This document shows positions 7,176-15,064 of a DNA stretch of 24,819 nucleotides, one piece after another. The stretch is from assembly GCA_964614535.1 (NCBI GenBank), contig CAZTOZ010000054.1, forward strand, positions 1 through 24,819, read 5' to 3'. The position numbers were made by a program, and so were the translations under genes. The DNA is from JALSHZ01 sp964614535 (GTDB taxonomy: Bacteria; Pseudomonadota; Gammaproteobacteria; UWMA-0217). Position 1 is the first letter of the stretch. Every line of letters starts with the position of its first letter. The notes beneath the pieces are model-generated. The model worked only from the letters and a program-made list of their open reading frames with translations. It had not been told where the DNA came from and did not search any database.

Positions 7176-10100
7176 TCGTGCGGTTGCTCAAATGGCTGCT
7201 CGGGCTGCTGTTGCTGGTGGTGCTGGCGGTCACTGGCGCGCTGGCCTACCTCGCCACCACCGAGGACGGACTGCAACGGCTGCTGGTGCTGGGCCAGCGT
7301 TTCGCGCCGGGTGAACTGAGCTGGCGGCAGGCCGAAGGGCGCATCGCCGGGCCGTTGTCGCTGGCCGGCCTTCGCTACCGGCAGGCGGACGGGCTCGACG
7401 TGGCCATCGAGACACTGGAACTGGCCTGGCGCCCCGGTGAGCTGCCGGGCAGGCTGCATCTCGAGAGACTGCGCCTTTCCGGCCTGACGCTGCGACTGCC
7501 GCCACCGGCCGCCGCAGCGCCGGCGCCGCAACGGCCGGTGACGCTGCCGTCGGTCGAGCTGCCGCTGGCCATCGCTGTCGATGAACTCGATCTGCGCGCC
7601 ATCCAGGTCTACCCCTGGGGGGCTGACGAACCGATCGTCATCGACCGGGTGTGGCTGCGCGCCGCCGGTGAGGAACGGCAGCTGCGACTGCTGGAACTGG
7701 CGGTGGCGTCGCCGCAAGGGGAGGCCTCTCTTCGGGGCACCATCGAGCCGGTCGCCGACTACCCTCTGGATCTGTCGCTCGACTGGCGCATCGACCACCC
7801 CCGTTTCGGGGCCTTCTCCGGCGGTGGCACGGCCAGCGGCGATCTGCGGCGGCTGGCCGTGCGCCAGCGGGTGCGGGGGGCGGTCGAGGCCGAACTGAGC
7901 GGGACGGTGACGGGACTGCCGGGCCAGCCCGGTTGGGATCTGCTGCTGACGGCGGTCAGTGACGATCTCGGCGTGTTCTCCCCGGCCGTGGCCGGCGCGC
8001 CGCTCGATGTCAGGCTCCAGAGCCGCGGTGATCTCGAAGACTACTCGGTCGGCGGCCAGGTGGAGACCACGCTGCCGCAGACCGGCCCGGTGACGCTCGA
8101 TCTCGCCGCCAGTGGTGATTTGGCCCGGCTTGGCCTCGAGCGGTTGCGGCTGCGGCCACGGCAGGGGCCCGGTGAGCTGTCGCTGCAAGGTGAGGTGGCG
8201 TTGAGCCCGTTGCGGCTGGATCTCCGTGGCCGATGGCAGGCGCTCGGCTGGCCGTTGCAGGGCGAGGCGCCGTCGGTTGGGTTGCCGACGGGTCATCTGA
8301 CGTTGGCGGGCTCCCCCGATGATCTGCGGGCCGTGGTCGATACGGCGCTCGAGGGGCCACAGCTTGGCCGGCTGCGGTTGCGAGCCGATGCCGCGCTGCG
8401 GGGTGAGGCGGTGACGCTGTCGTCGCTGACGTTGCAGGGCGACGACAGCGATCTGATGCTGGAGGCCGGGGGAAATGTCGACCTCGCCTCGCGCCGTCTC
8501 GATCTGGCCGGGCAGTGGTCGGCACTGGGCTGGCCGCTCACCGGCGAAGCGCAGTACCTCAGCCCGCAGGGGCGTTTCGCCGTCACCGGCAGCCTCGACG
8601 ACTATCGGATCGAACTGACCGCCGACACGGCCGGGAAGGCGATGCCGGCCGGGGCGTGGCGCCTGACCGGGCGTGGCTCGACGCAGGCGTTGTCGCGTTT
8701 CGAGCTGGTCGGCAGGCTTCTCGACGGGGAGTGGAAGGTGGCCGGATCGGCGGCCTGGCAGCCGCGACCGGTGTGGGACGTGACGCTCGATGCCTCCGGG
8801 ATCGACCCGGGGCGGCAGTGGCCGCAGCTGCCGGGCAGGGTGTCGCTGGCGTTGCAGACCCAGGGGCGGCTGACCGATAGCGGGCCGGAGGTGACGGCGA
8901 CCATCCGCTCGCTCGGCGGTCGGCTGCGGGGTCAGCCGCTGTCGGGTGGCGGCAAGCTGAGCCTGCGGGGCAAGACGTTGGCGATCGACGACCTCGAGCT
9001 GGCCAGCGGCCGCACGCGGCTGCGCGCCGATGGGCGGATGGCGGAGGCGCGGTGGGCGCTGCAATGGTCCCTCGACGCGCCCGATCTGGCCGCCCTGTCG
9101 TCACGGCTCGACGGGCGTGTCAGCGCCAGTGGCCGGCTCGGTGGCGACGCGGCCCGGCCTCTGCTGGCGCTGGATCTCGACGTGCGCAACCTGGCGGCGG
9201 GACAGGCGCGGGTCGGGCGGTTGGCCGGCTCGGCGCTGATCGACGTCGGCGGCGGACAGCGTTCCCGCATCGACCTGGCCGGTGAGAAGTTGCAGCTGGG
9301 CGGGCAGTCGTGGTCGAGGCTGACGCTCCGTGGCGGCGGGCGTCCTGAGCGCCATCGCCTGAATCTGGCGCTCGAGGGGGCGCCGGTGAAGCTTGCCCTC
9401 GCGTTCGATGGCGCCTGGTCGGAATCCCGCTGGCGGGGGCGGATCACGCGGCTCGATGCGCTCGACAGTGAGGTCGGGGATTGGCGCCTGGTCGAGCCGG
9501 TGCCGCTCACCGCCGCGGCCGATACGGCCCGTCTTGTCGGGCTCTGCCTGGCGTCGGCGCCGGCCAAGCTCTGTCTCGATGGTGACTGGCAGGCGGGCCG
9601 TGGCGGCCGAGGGGCGTTGCGGCTCGACGGGCTGGATGCCAGGCGTTTTGCCCGTTTTCTGCCGCCGGAGACGATGCTCGAAACGGCGCTCGACGGCGAT
9701 GTCGATTTGCGTCTCGGTGCCGATGGCAAGCCGCGGGTCGAGGCCGCGCTGCGGCTGCGGCCGGGCACGCTGACGTTACCGGGGGATCTGGAGCCGGTGG
9801 TCGTCCGTCTCGGCGCCAGCCGGGTCGATGCGCGTCTCGCCGGGGAGAACGGCAGCGCCGATCTCCAGTTCGATCTGGGTGAGCTGGGGCGGGTGGCGGG
9901 TCGGGTCGGGCTGGCGGCGCTGGGCGGTGACCGTCCCCGGCTCGATGGCCGGCTCGAGGCCGATCTGCGTGATCTGGCTATCGTCAGCGCCTTCGTGCCC
10001 CAGTTACAGGCGGTGGAGGGGCACCTGACCGCCGATCTGAAGCTGAAGGGGCAGCCGACCCGGCCGCTGGTGCTGGGTCGGCTGGCACTGACCGGTTTTG

Positions 10101-11071
10101 CCGCCGAGGTACCGGCGGCCTCGCTGAAGATCCGTGACGGCCGCCTGGTGCTGGCCAGCGATGGAGAAGGGCCGCTGCGGATCGACGGCGAGGCGAAGTC
10201 GGGCGACGGTTGGCTGAAACTCGCCGGCACGGTCGATCCGGCGACCCGTGCGCTGGATCTCGAGATCAGGGGGGAGCGCTTCGAGGTGGCGGCCACGCGG
10301 CAGCTGCGCGCGGTCGTCAGTCCCGGGATGCACATCGTCATGGGCAGTGACGGGATGCGGGTCGAGGGGGAGTTGCTGATCCCCAGCGCGCATGTCCGCG
10401 CCGGCGGGGGGGGTGATGGCAAGCTGGTTCGGTCGTCCGGCGACGTGGTCATCGTCGATGAGGCAGGGGTTGCGGAGGAGAAGACGCCGGCGGGGAATTT
10501 CCATCTCGATCTGCGCGTCGTGCTCGGTGACGACGTCCGCGTGCAGGTGGCCGATTTCGCCGGCAAGCTCAAGGGCAATCTGCGGCTGACGCAGAAGCCG
10601 GGGCTGGCGCCCCGGGCCACCGGCGTCATCGAAGTGGTCGATGGCGACTACATCGTCTATGGCCAGCAGCTCAACATCCAGCGAGGCCGGATCCTGTTCA
10701 GCGGCGGGCCGGTGGACAATCCACGGCTCGACATGGACGTGGCACGACGGGTGGAAGCCTACGACGTGCTGGCCGGCGCGCGGATACGCGGCACCGCGCA
10801 GGCGCCGATTCTGCAACTCTATTCGGAGCCGGCGATGCCCGATTCGAGCATTCTCTCCTATATGCTGCTGGGCCAGCCGCCGGGCACCAAGGGCGCCAGC
10901 TTCACGCTCGGCAAATACCTGACGCCGGATCTCTATGTCGGCTACGGCATTGGCCTGTTCAACGCGATCAACACCTTCAACATGCGCTACCGCCTGACCG
11001 ACAAGCTGGCGCTGCATGCCGCCTCGGGGCTGGCCAACAGCGCCGACCTGATCTACTCGATCGAGCGCTGA
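7172..11071 (+). CDS. tamB: TamB, inner-membrane-anchored translocation and assembly module subunit
   Basis: A 1299-aa AsmA/TamB-like protein, close to the usual size. It spans the periplasm from an N-terminal membrane anchor (residues 7-28, rich in Leu and Val) to TamA in the outer membrane, as a long hydrophobic beta groove implicated in outer-membrane protein assembly and phospholipid transport. The repetitive beta-rich body contains the motif W-x-A-L-G-W-P-L at residues 355 and 449, a 94-residue period. The C-terminal TamB (DUF490) domain is clear in IRGTAQAPILQLYSEPAMPD, SYMLLGQPPG and the end LANSADLIYSIER. The GTG at 7172 overlaps the tamA stop as GTGA. A run of eight G lies in frame at 10406-10413. 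The region is very GC-rich, and long frames on the opposite strand are shadows. Confidence 0.95.
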   Translation: MIVRLLKWLLGLLLLVVLAVTGALAYLATTEDGLQRLLVLGQRFAPGELSWRQAEGRIAGPLSLAGLRYRQADGLDVAIETLELAWRPGELPGRLHLERLRLSGLTLRLPPPAAAAPAPQRPVTLPSVELPLAIAVDELDLRAIQVYPWGADEPIVIDRVWLRAAGEERQLRLLELAVASPQGEASLRGTIEPVADYPLDLSLDWRIDHPRFGAFSGGGTASGDLRRLAVRQRVRGAVEAELSGTVTGLPGQPGWDLLLTAVSDDLGVFSPAVAGAPLDVRLQSRGDLEDYSVGGQVETTLPQTGPVTLDLAASGDLARLGLERLRLRPRQGPGELSLQGEVALSPLRLDLRGRWQALGWPLQGEAPSVGLPTGHLTLAGSPDDLRAVVDTALEGPQLGRLRLRADAALRGEAVTLSSLTLQGDDSDLMLEAGGNVDLASRRLDLAGQWSALGWPLTGEAQYLSPQGRFAVTGSLDDYRIELTADTAGKAMPAGAWRLTGRGSTQALSRFELVGRLLDGEWKVAGSAAWQPRPVWDVTLDASGIDPGRQWPQLPGRVSLALQTQGRLTDSGPEVTATIRSLGGRLRGQPLSGGGKLSLRGKTLAIDDLELASGRTRLRADGRMAEARWALQWSLDAPDLAALSSRLDGRVSASGRLGGDAARPLLALDLDVRNLAAGQARVGRLAGSALIDVGGGQRSRIDLAGEKLQLGGQSWSRLTLRGGGRPERHRLNLALEGAPVKLALAFDGAWSESRWRGRITRLDALDSEVGDWRLVEPVPLTAAADTARLVGLCLASAPAKLCLDGDWQAGRGGRGALRLDGLDARRFARFLPPETMLETALDGDVDLRLGADGKPRVEAALRLRPGTLTLPGDLEPVVVRLGASRVDARLAGENGSADLQFDLGELGRVAGRVGLAALGGDRPRLDGRLEADLRDLAIVSAFVPQLQAVEGHLTADLKLKGQPTRPLVLGRLALTGFAAEVPAASLKIRDGRLVLASDGEGPLRIDGEAKSGDGWLKLAGTVDPATRALDLEIRGERFEVAATRQLRAVVSPGMHIVMGSDGMRVEGELLIPSAHVRAGGGGDGKLVRSSGDVVIVDEAGVAEEKTPAGNFHLDLRVVLGDDVRVQVADFAGKLKGNLRLTQKPGLAPRATGVIEVVDGDYIVYGQQLNIQRGRILFSGGPVDNPRLDMDVARRVEAYDVLAGARIRGTAQAPILQLYSEPAMPDSSILSYMLLGQPPGTKGASFTLGKYLTPDLYVGYGIGLFNAINTFNMRYRLTDKLALHAASGLANSADLIYSIER

Positions 11072-11103
11072 TGCGCCACCGGACCGGGTCGATACATTGA
11101 TGT

Positions 11104-11568
11104 CTAGCGTTGTTCCCGCGCTTCCTTGATGGCGAGTGCCTGCAACTGGGTCTGCTGTTTCATCAGGTCCCGCAGTTCGGTCAGCAGCACTTCCTGTGCC
11201 GGTGGCTCGGCCGGTGCCTCCTCCTGCTGCCGGCGCATCTTGTTGATGCCGCGCACGACCAGGAAGATCGCGAAGGCGATGATCAGGAAGCTGATGATGG
11301 TGTTGATGAAATTCCCCCAGTTGATGGTGATGGCACCGGCTTTCTGCGCAGCCTCCAGGGTGGCGTAGGGTCCGGGGGCCTTGCCCTCCTGCAATACGGT
11401 GAAGACGTTGGAGAAGTCGATGCCACCCATCAGCAGGCCGATCGGCGGCATGATGATGTCGGCCACGAGGCTGGTGACGATGGTGCCGAACGCCGCGCCG
11501 ATGACGATGCCGACCGCCATGTCGACGACATTGCCCCCCATGGCGAATTCCTTGAACTCTTTGAACAT
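11104..11568 (-). CDS. mscL: Large-conductance mechanosensitive channel MscL
   Basis: A 154-aa inner-membrane protein that forms a pentameric pore opened by membrane tension, releasing solutes on osmotic down-shock. The N-terminal helix and TM1 are classical: MFKEFKEFAMGGNVVDMAVG then IVIGAAFGTIVTSLV, with the small-residue face that packs the pore. IIMPPIGLLMGGIDF follows, then the periplasmic loop, TM2 (NTIISFLIIAFAIFLVVRGINKM) and a charged cytoplasmic bundle. The bundle is longer than in E. coli MscL (136 aa). AGAGGA lies about 8 nt before the ATG at 11568, a good ribosome site. It converges with tamB (32 nt apart) and is the last of a minus-strand run after the 379-aa gene, with a 190-nt gap that suggests its own promoter. 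Confidence 0.97.
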   Translation of the reverse strand: MFKEFKEFAMGGNVVDMAVGIVIGAAFGTIVTSLVADIIMPPIGLLMGGIDFSNVFTVLQEGKAPGPYATLEAAQKAGAITINWGNFINTIISFLIIAFAIFLVVRGINKMRRQQEEAPAEPPAQEVLLTELRDLMKQQTQLQALAIKEAREQR

Positions 11569-11758
11569 GGAAATGATCCTCTCTGCTGGTGGTTGGTGAT
11601 TGATCCGGGGTTTACAGCCAAGAGCTTAGTGCAACGCGCTGGTCGATGGGGGTGGGTAAAGGTGAAAGATTATTTCGTCTGGCGGCAGGCAGCGGGGCGG
11701 TGAAGAACGAGGGTGTTGGCGGCACGCCGACGCGTGGCCGCTGCCCCTCCACCGCGGC

Positions 11759-12898
11759 TCACGCACTCGTCAGTTCGGCCTGCAGCCGGCGAAGCTCTTC
11801 CAACCGGTAGATCTCGGGCACCCAGTAGGGTGTCAGGCCGTTGTGCAGTCGGGTGTGGAAATATTCGACGAGAAATCGGCGCGCATGACGGGCGTAGTCG
11901 GATTCCTTGTCGGCCTGGCGCTTGCGGGGCGTCTCTTCGTGCTGCAACTGTTGCAGTTTGTAGTAGTGGCGCAGCAGGAACAGGTAGAGTGATTCGGCGC
12001 GCTCCTGGAGCCGCCGCATCGACTGGCGGTCACCGCGTAGCAGTCGGTGGTCGACGATCACGTCCAGCCACAGCTCCAGCTCCTCCTCGCCCAGTGGGAT
12101 CGGCAGCGGGCGCTGGCCCTTGGCGAGTGATTCCAGTTCGTCGCGCAGCTTGTCGGCGAGATGGCGAAAGCCGCTGTTGTGTGGAAACTGCCGTATCTTG
12201 CGCTCGGTCTCGCTGAGACGTTGCTGCAGCCGTGCGTGCCGCTGATGGTGACGCGTCAGTTCCTCGGCGTGGGCCGAGACTCGCGCCTGGTAGTCTCCCA
12301 TCACCTGAATCGTGACCAACAGTTTTTGTGCGTGGTACTGGTCCAGCACGTTGCGGTGGAGTGCGCAGCGGCGGCGCAGTTTGCCGTCGATTTTCTTCAT
12401 GAACGCCAGCAGTGCCTTGTCGTCCCTGCGGTTGACACCCCGCAGGGATTTTCGCGCCGCCAGTAGTTTGCGGTAGTTGTCGCCGACCTCGTTGGCGATT
12501 CCGCCGAGCCGCTCCAGCGCTTCCAGTGCTTCCTGGGGTGACAATGGCTGTTCCGTCGGCTCCGTGGCCCGCAGCCGCCGCTGGATGTCGCGCAGCGGCT
12601 CCAGCAATTGGCGGATGGTTGGCGTGATTCGTGGCAGTGCCGCCATGTCGTAGGCGGCCACCCCTTGGGCGCCGAGCCGGTCGCGAAGCCGGTTGAGATC
12701 CTGCATGACGCTGGACTGGCGCTGGAAGATCAGCGTTTCGATGGTGGCGGCAACATCGGGCGGCGCGCTTTCGATGAGGTCGAGGGGAATATGATCCGGC
12801 AGTGTCTCGGGAGGCACTTTGGCCAGTTCCCGGGGCGGAATGCGGGTGATGATCTTGCGAAATTCCGCGAGCGGAATCTGCCGAGCTTTGGAACCCAT
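11759..12898 (-). CDS. Conserved-looking hypothetical protein, 379 aa, all-helical
   Basis: I do not recognise a family. The protein is soluble, with no signal peptide or membrane span, and rich in Arg, Leu, Gln and Glu, with long predicted helices and coiled-coil character (for example HHQRHARLQQRLSETERKIR). The N-terminus (IPLAEFRKIITRIPPRELAKVPPETLP) looks like a short ordered module. The C-terminus is aromatic (FLVEYFHTRLHNGLTPYWVP then EIYRLEELRRLQ). Codon use and GC content match the neighbours, and the frame is intact over 1.1 kb, so it is a real gene. The start is the ATG at 12898, with only a weak ribosome site. It lies 141 nt downstream of nadA and 190 nt upstream of mscL on the same strand; this order suggests no function. 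Confidence 0.8.
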   Translation of the reverse strand: MGSKARQIPLAEFRKIITRIPPRELAKVPPETLPDHIPLDLIESAPPDVAATIETLIFQRQSSVMQDLNRLRDRLGAQGVAAYDMAALPRITPTIRQLLEPLRDIQRRLRATEPTEQPLSPQEALEALERLGGIANEVGDNYRKLLAARKSLRGVNRRDDKALLAFMKKIDGKLRRRCALHRNVLDQYHAQKLLVTIQVMGDYQARVSAHAEELTRHHQRHARLQQRLSETERKIRQFPHNSGFRHLADKLRDELESLAKGQRPLPIPLGEEELELWLDVIVDHRLLRGDRQSMRRLQERAESLYLFLLRHYYKLQQLQHEETPRKRQADKESDYARHARRFLVEYFHTRLHNGLTPYWVPEIYRLEELRRLQAELTSA

Positions 12899-13039
12899 TG
12901 AAAATCAGTCCGTTGTCGTTGTGCCTGGCCGCCGTTGGCGGCAGGCCATGTTCGACGGGCCTGGCATGTACCCGTCCACCTCCCCCACTCTTTCCGTAGA
13001 GTGTTTGTTGTTCTTCGACCGGCGTTGTCGGTTTGGCGC

Positions 13040-14107
13040 TTATTCCGCTTCCAGTGTCCTGGCAAAATCGAGCATCCGCTGGGTGGAGCGCAGCGCCTTG
13101 ACGCGCACCGCCTCGTCGACGTGGATCTCGTTGTCGCCCCTTTTCAGCGTCGACAGCAGATTGTCGAGACTGTTCATCGCCATCCAGGGGCAGTGGGCGC
13201 AGCTGCGGCAGGTCGCGCCGGCACCGCCGGTGGGCGCCTCGATCAGGATTTTGTCGGGCGCCGCTTTCTGCATCTTATAGAAGATGCCGTTGTCGGTCGC
13301 AACGATCAGATGCTTGTTGGGCAGGGTTTGCGCCGCTTTGATGAGCTGAGTTGTGGAGCCGATCACAGTTGCCAGCTCCAGCATCGCGTCGGGTGATTCC
13401 GGGTGCACCAGCACCGCGGCGTCGGGATACTGCGCCAGCAGGTTTCCGAGCGCGCGGGACTTGAACTCGTCGTGGACCACGCACGAGCCGTTCCACAGCA
13501 GCATGTCGGCGTCGGTCACCTTGGCGATATAGCTGCCCAGATGTTTGTCTGGTGCCCAGAGGATCTTGTGACCCTCGCCGGCCAGATGGTCGATGAGCTT
13601 GACGGCGATGCTGGAGGTGACGACGTAGTCGGCCCGTGCCTTGACCTCGGCCGAGGTGTTGGCATAGACGACGACGGTGCGGTCGGGGTTTTCGTCGCAG
13701 AAGCTTGCAAACTCATCGGCCGGGCAGCCGAGGTCGAGCGAGCATTCGGCCTTCAGCTCCGGCATCAGCACCCGTTTCTCGGGATTGAGGATCTTGGCCG
13801 TCTCCCCCATGAAGCGGACGCCGGCCACCACCAGCGTCGTGGCGGGATGCTCGTTGCCGAAGCGGGCCATGTCGAGGGAGTCGGAGATATAGCCGCCGGT
13901 CTCCTCGGCGACCCGCTGAATATCGGGATTGGTGTAGTAGTGGGCCACCAGCACCGCGTCCTGGCGCTTCAGCTCGGCCTTGATCTCGGCGATCAGTGCG
14001 CGCTTCTCCGCAGCCGAGTGCGCGGGCGTGGCGGCGGTGATCGATGCGGTGGTGGGGATCTCGCCCAGCGGAATGCTGACCGGTGCAATCTTGAATTCTG
14101 CGGACAT
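13040..14107 (-). CDS. nadA: Quinolinate synthase A
   Basis: A 355-aa cytoplasmic iron-sulfur enzyme that condenses iminoaspartate (made by NadB) with dihydroxyacetone phosphate to quinolinate, the precursor of NAD. VAHYYTNPDIQRVAEETGG, GVRFMGETAKILNPEK and PDKHLGSYIAK are family hallmarks. The three [4Fe-4S] ligands expected by comparison with E. coli are present: C122 (in ECSLDLGCP), C209 (NGSCVVHDEF) and C306, the last Cys of CRSCAHCPW. The cluster is thus complete and oxygen-sensitive. The start is the ATG at 14107, with a weak ribosome site. nadB and nadC are not in this window. A sigma-70-like promoter and an overlapping palindrome lie just upstream, suggesting control by a repressor. 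Confidence 0.97.
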   Translation of the reverse strand: MSAEFKIAPVSIPLGEIPTTASITAATPAHSAAEKRALIAEIKAELKRQDAVLVAHYYTNPDIQRVAEETGGYISDSLDMARFGNEHPATTLVVAGVRFMGETAKILNPEKRVLMPELKAECSLDLGCPADEFASFCDENPDRTVVVYANTSAEVKARADYVVTSSIAVKLIDHLAGEGHKILWAPDKHLGSYIAKVTDADMLLWNGSCVVHDEFKSRALGNLLAQYPDAAVLVHPESPDAMLELATVIGSTTQLIKAAQTLPNKHLIVATDNGIFYKMQKAAPDKILIEAPTGGAGATCRSCAHCPWMAMNSLDNLLSTLKRGDNEIHVDEAVRVKALRSTQRMLDFARTLEAE

Positions 14108-14121
14108 GAGGCCGGAATGTC

Positions 14122-14140
14122 AGTGGTACCAACGACCACT
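14122..14140. promoter_or_regulatory. Candidate operator palindrome at the nadA promoter
   Basis: AGTGGT (14122-14127) and ACCACT (14135-14140) form a perfect 6-bp inverted repeat with a 7-nt spacer. It overlaps the -10 box and likely start point of the nadA promoter, where a repressor would block transcription. NAD synthesis genes are often repressed by NadR, NrtR or NadQ, but I cannot assign this site to any of them. Confidence 0.35.
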
Positions 14141-14166
14141 ATGACGGCGCGCCCGGCGAAATTCAA
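14138..14166 (-). promoter_or_regulatory. Probable sigma-70 promoter of nadA
   Basis: On the minus strand, a -35 box TTGAAT (14166-14161) and a -10 box CATAGT (14143-14138) are separated by 17 nt. Each matches the consensus at four of six positions. Transcription would start about 14131, leaving a short leader of about 24 nt before the nadA ATG. Confidence 0.5.
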
Positions 14167-14223
14167 GCGGCAAATCAATCACCTGGGGTGGTGTTGGTGG
14201 TCGGGTGAAAAGGTCCGTCGTTG

Positions 14224-14253
14224 GCTTTTTCTGCGCTGGGGCCAGAAAAAAGC
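14224..14253. other. Hairpin in the nadA / thioredoxin-like intergenic region
   Basis: GCTTTTTCTG (14224-14233) pairs with CAGAAAAAAGC (14243-14253), a 10-bp stem with one bulged A around a 9-nt GC-rich loop. The stem is mostly A:T. It lies in the roughly 300-nt divergent region 14108-14408, which otherwise holds the nadA promoter and no gene that I can see. Its function is unknown. Confidence 0.4.
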
Positions 14254-14408
14254 GGTTCGCGTTTTCTCGATTTTTCAATGCCTTGGGGCCGTCGAAAAGG
14301 GGGGCGGATTCCTTTGTCGCGGGCAGGGTGTCGGGTGGTGGTGTTCTTCAACGCGCTGCCGGATGTCGACCAATGCTAGACTCTCCCCTATTTGCATCGG
14401 GTTCTCTT

Positions 14409-14930
14409 ATGCTGCTTCGCCGTCCTGGTTCCACGCGCCGACGTTGGCTCGTCCTGCTGATACAGGCCCTGGTGTTGTTGCTGCTCTATTTGGGGCTCAA
14501 GAGCTGGATGCAGCGCGACATGGTCTCCGGACAGGTGCCGGATCTGACCGCCCATCTGGTGGATGGTTCACGGTTCTCGCCGCGTGACCTCGAGGGTCGG
14601 GTCTGGCTGCTGCATTTCTGGGCGGAGTGGTGCCCGATCTGCCGCGCCGAACAGGGCGCGATCTCCGCCGTTGCCCGCCGCTGGCCGGTGGTGACGGTGG
14701 CGATGCAGTCGGGGGACCGCCTTGCCGTCGAGGATTACCTCCGCGCCAACGGCCTCGACTGGCAGACCATCGTCGATCAGACCGGCGCGATTGCCAAACG
14801 GTTCGGTGTCGATGCGGTGCCGGCCTCGTTCGTCATCGACGGTTCGGGGAAGATCCGTTTTCGGGAAACGGGATATACCACCAGCTGGGGCCTGAGGCTC
14901 CGTCTCTGGCTCGCCAGCCTCGTCGATTGA
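14409..14930 (+). CDS. Membrane-anchored thioredoxin-like disulfide reductase (TlpA/ScsD type)
   Basis: A 173-aa protein with one N-terminal membrane segment (about 13-31, after a basic stretch RRPGSTRRR) and a periplasmic thioredoxin domain. The active site is WAEWCPICRAEQ (C75, C78), with the cis-Pro loop VDAVPASFVID. Such proteins transfer electrons to thiols of exported proteins or cytochrome c. The pattern FWAEWCPICRAEQ is most like the ScsD branch, but I do not assign a symbol. The start is uncertain: the ATG at 14409 gives a normal anchor, while the ATG at 14373 adds 12 residues. It lies 134 nt upstream of the acyl-CoA synthetase gene on the same strand and is divergent from nadA. Confidence 0.88.
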   Translation: MLLRRPGSTRRRWLVLLIQALVLLLLYLGLKSWMQRDMVSGQVPDLTAHLVDGSRFSPRDLEGRVWLLHFWAEWCPICRAEQGAISAVARRWPVVTVAMQSGDRLAVEDYLRANGLDWQTIVDQTGAIAKRFGVDAVPASFVIDGSGKIRFRETGYTTSWGLRLRLWLASLVD

Positions 14931-15064
14931 ACCGTTCGATCGGCCGCGCGGGATTGCGCCAAATCACCGCATGGTGGCTGCCGGGGATGCCCCGTGCTTT
15001 GCCCCACTCCATGCAAATCAATATGTTAGGCTTCCACTTCAGCGATCAAGTTCGGCCCAGTCTC

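Noticed and set aside
7040..9064. 674-aa minus-strand open frame opposite tamB
   Set aside because: It is a GC-rich antisense shadow with an Arg/Gln/Pro-rich translation and no motifs.
12986..13015. Hairpin CACTCT/AGAGTG followed by a T-rich stretch
   Set aside because: It would terminate plus-strand transcription, but both neighbouring genes are on the minus strand; the stem is weak and the T-run is interrupted.
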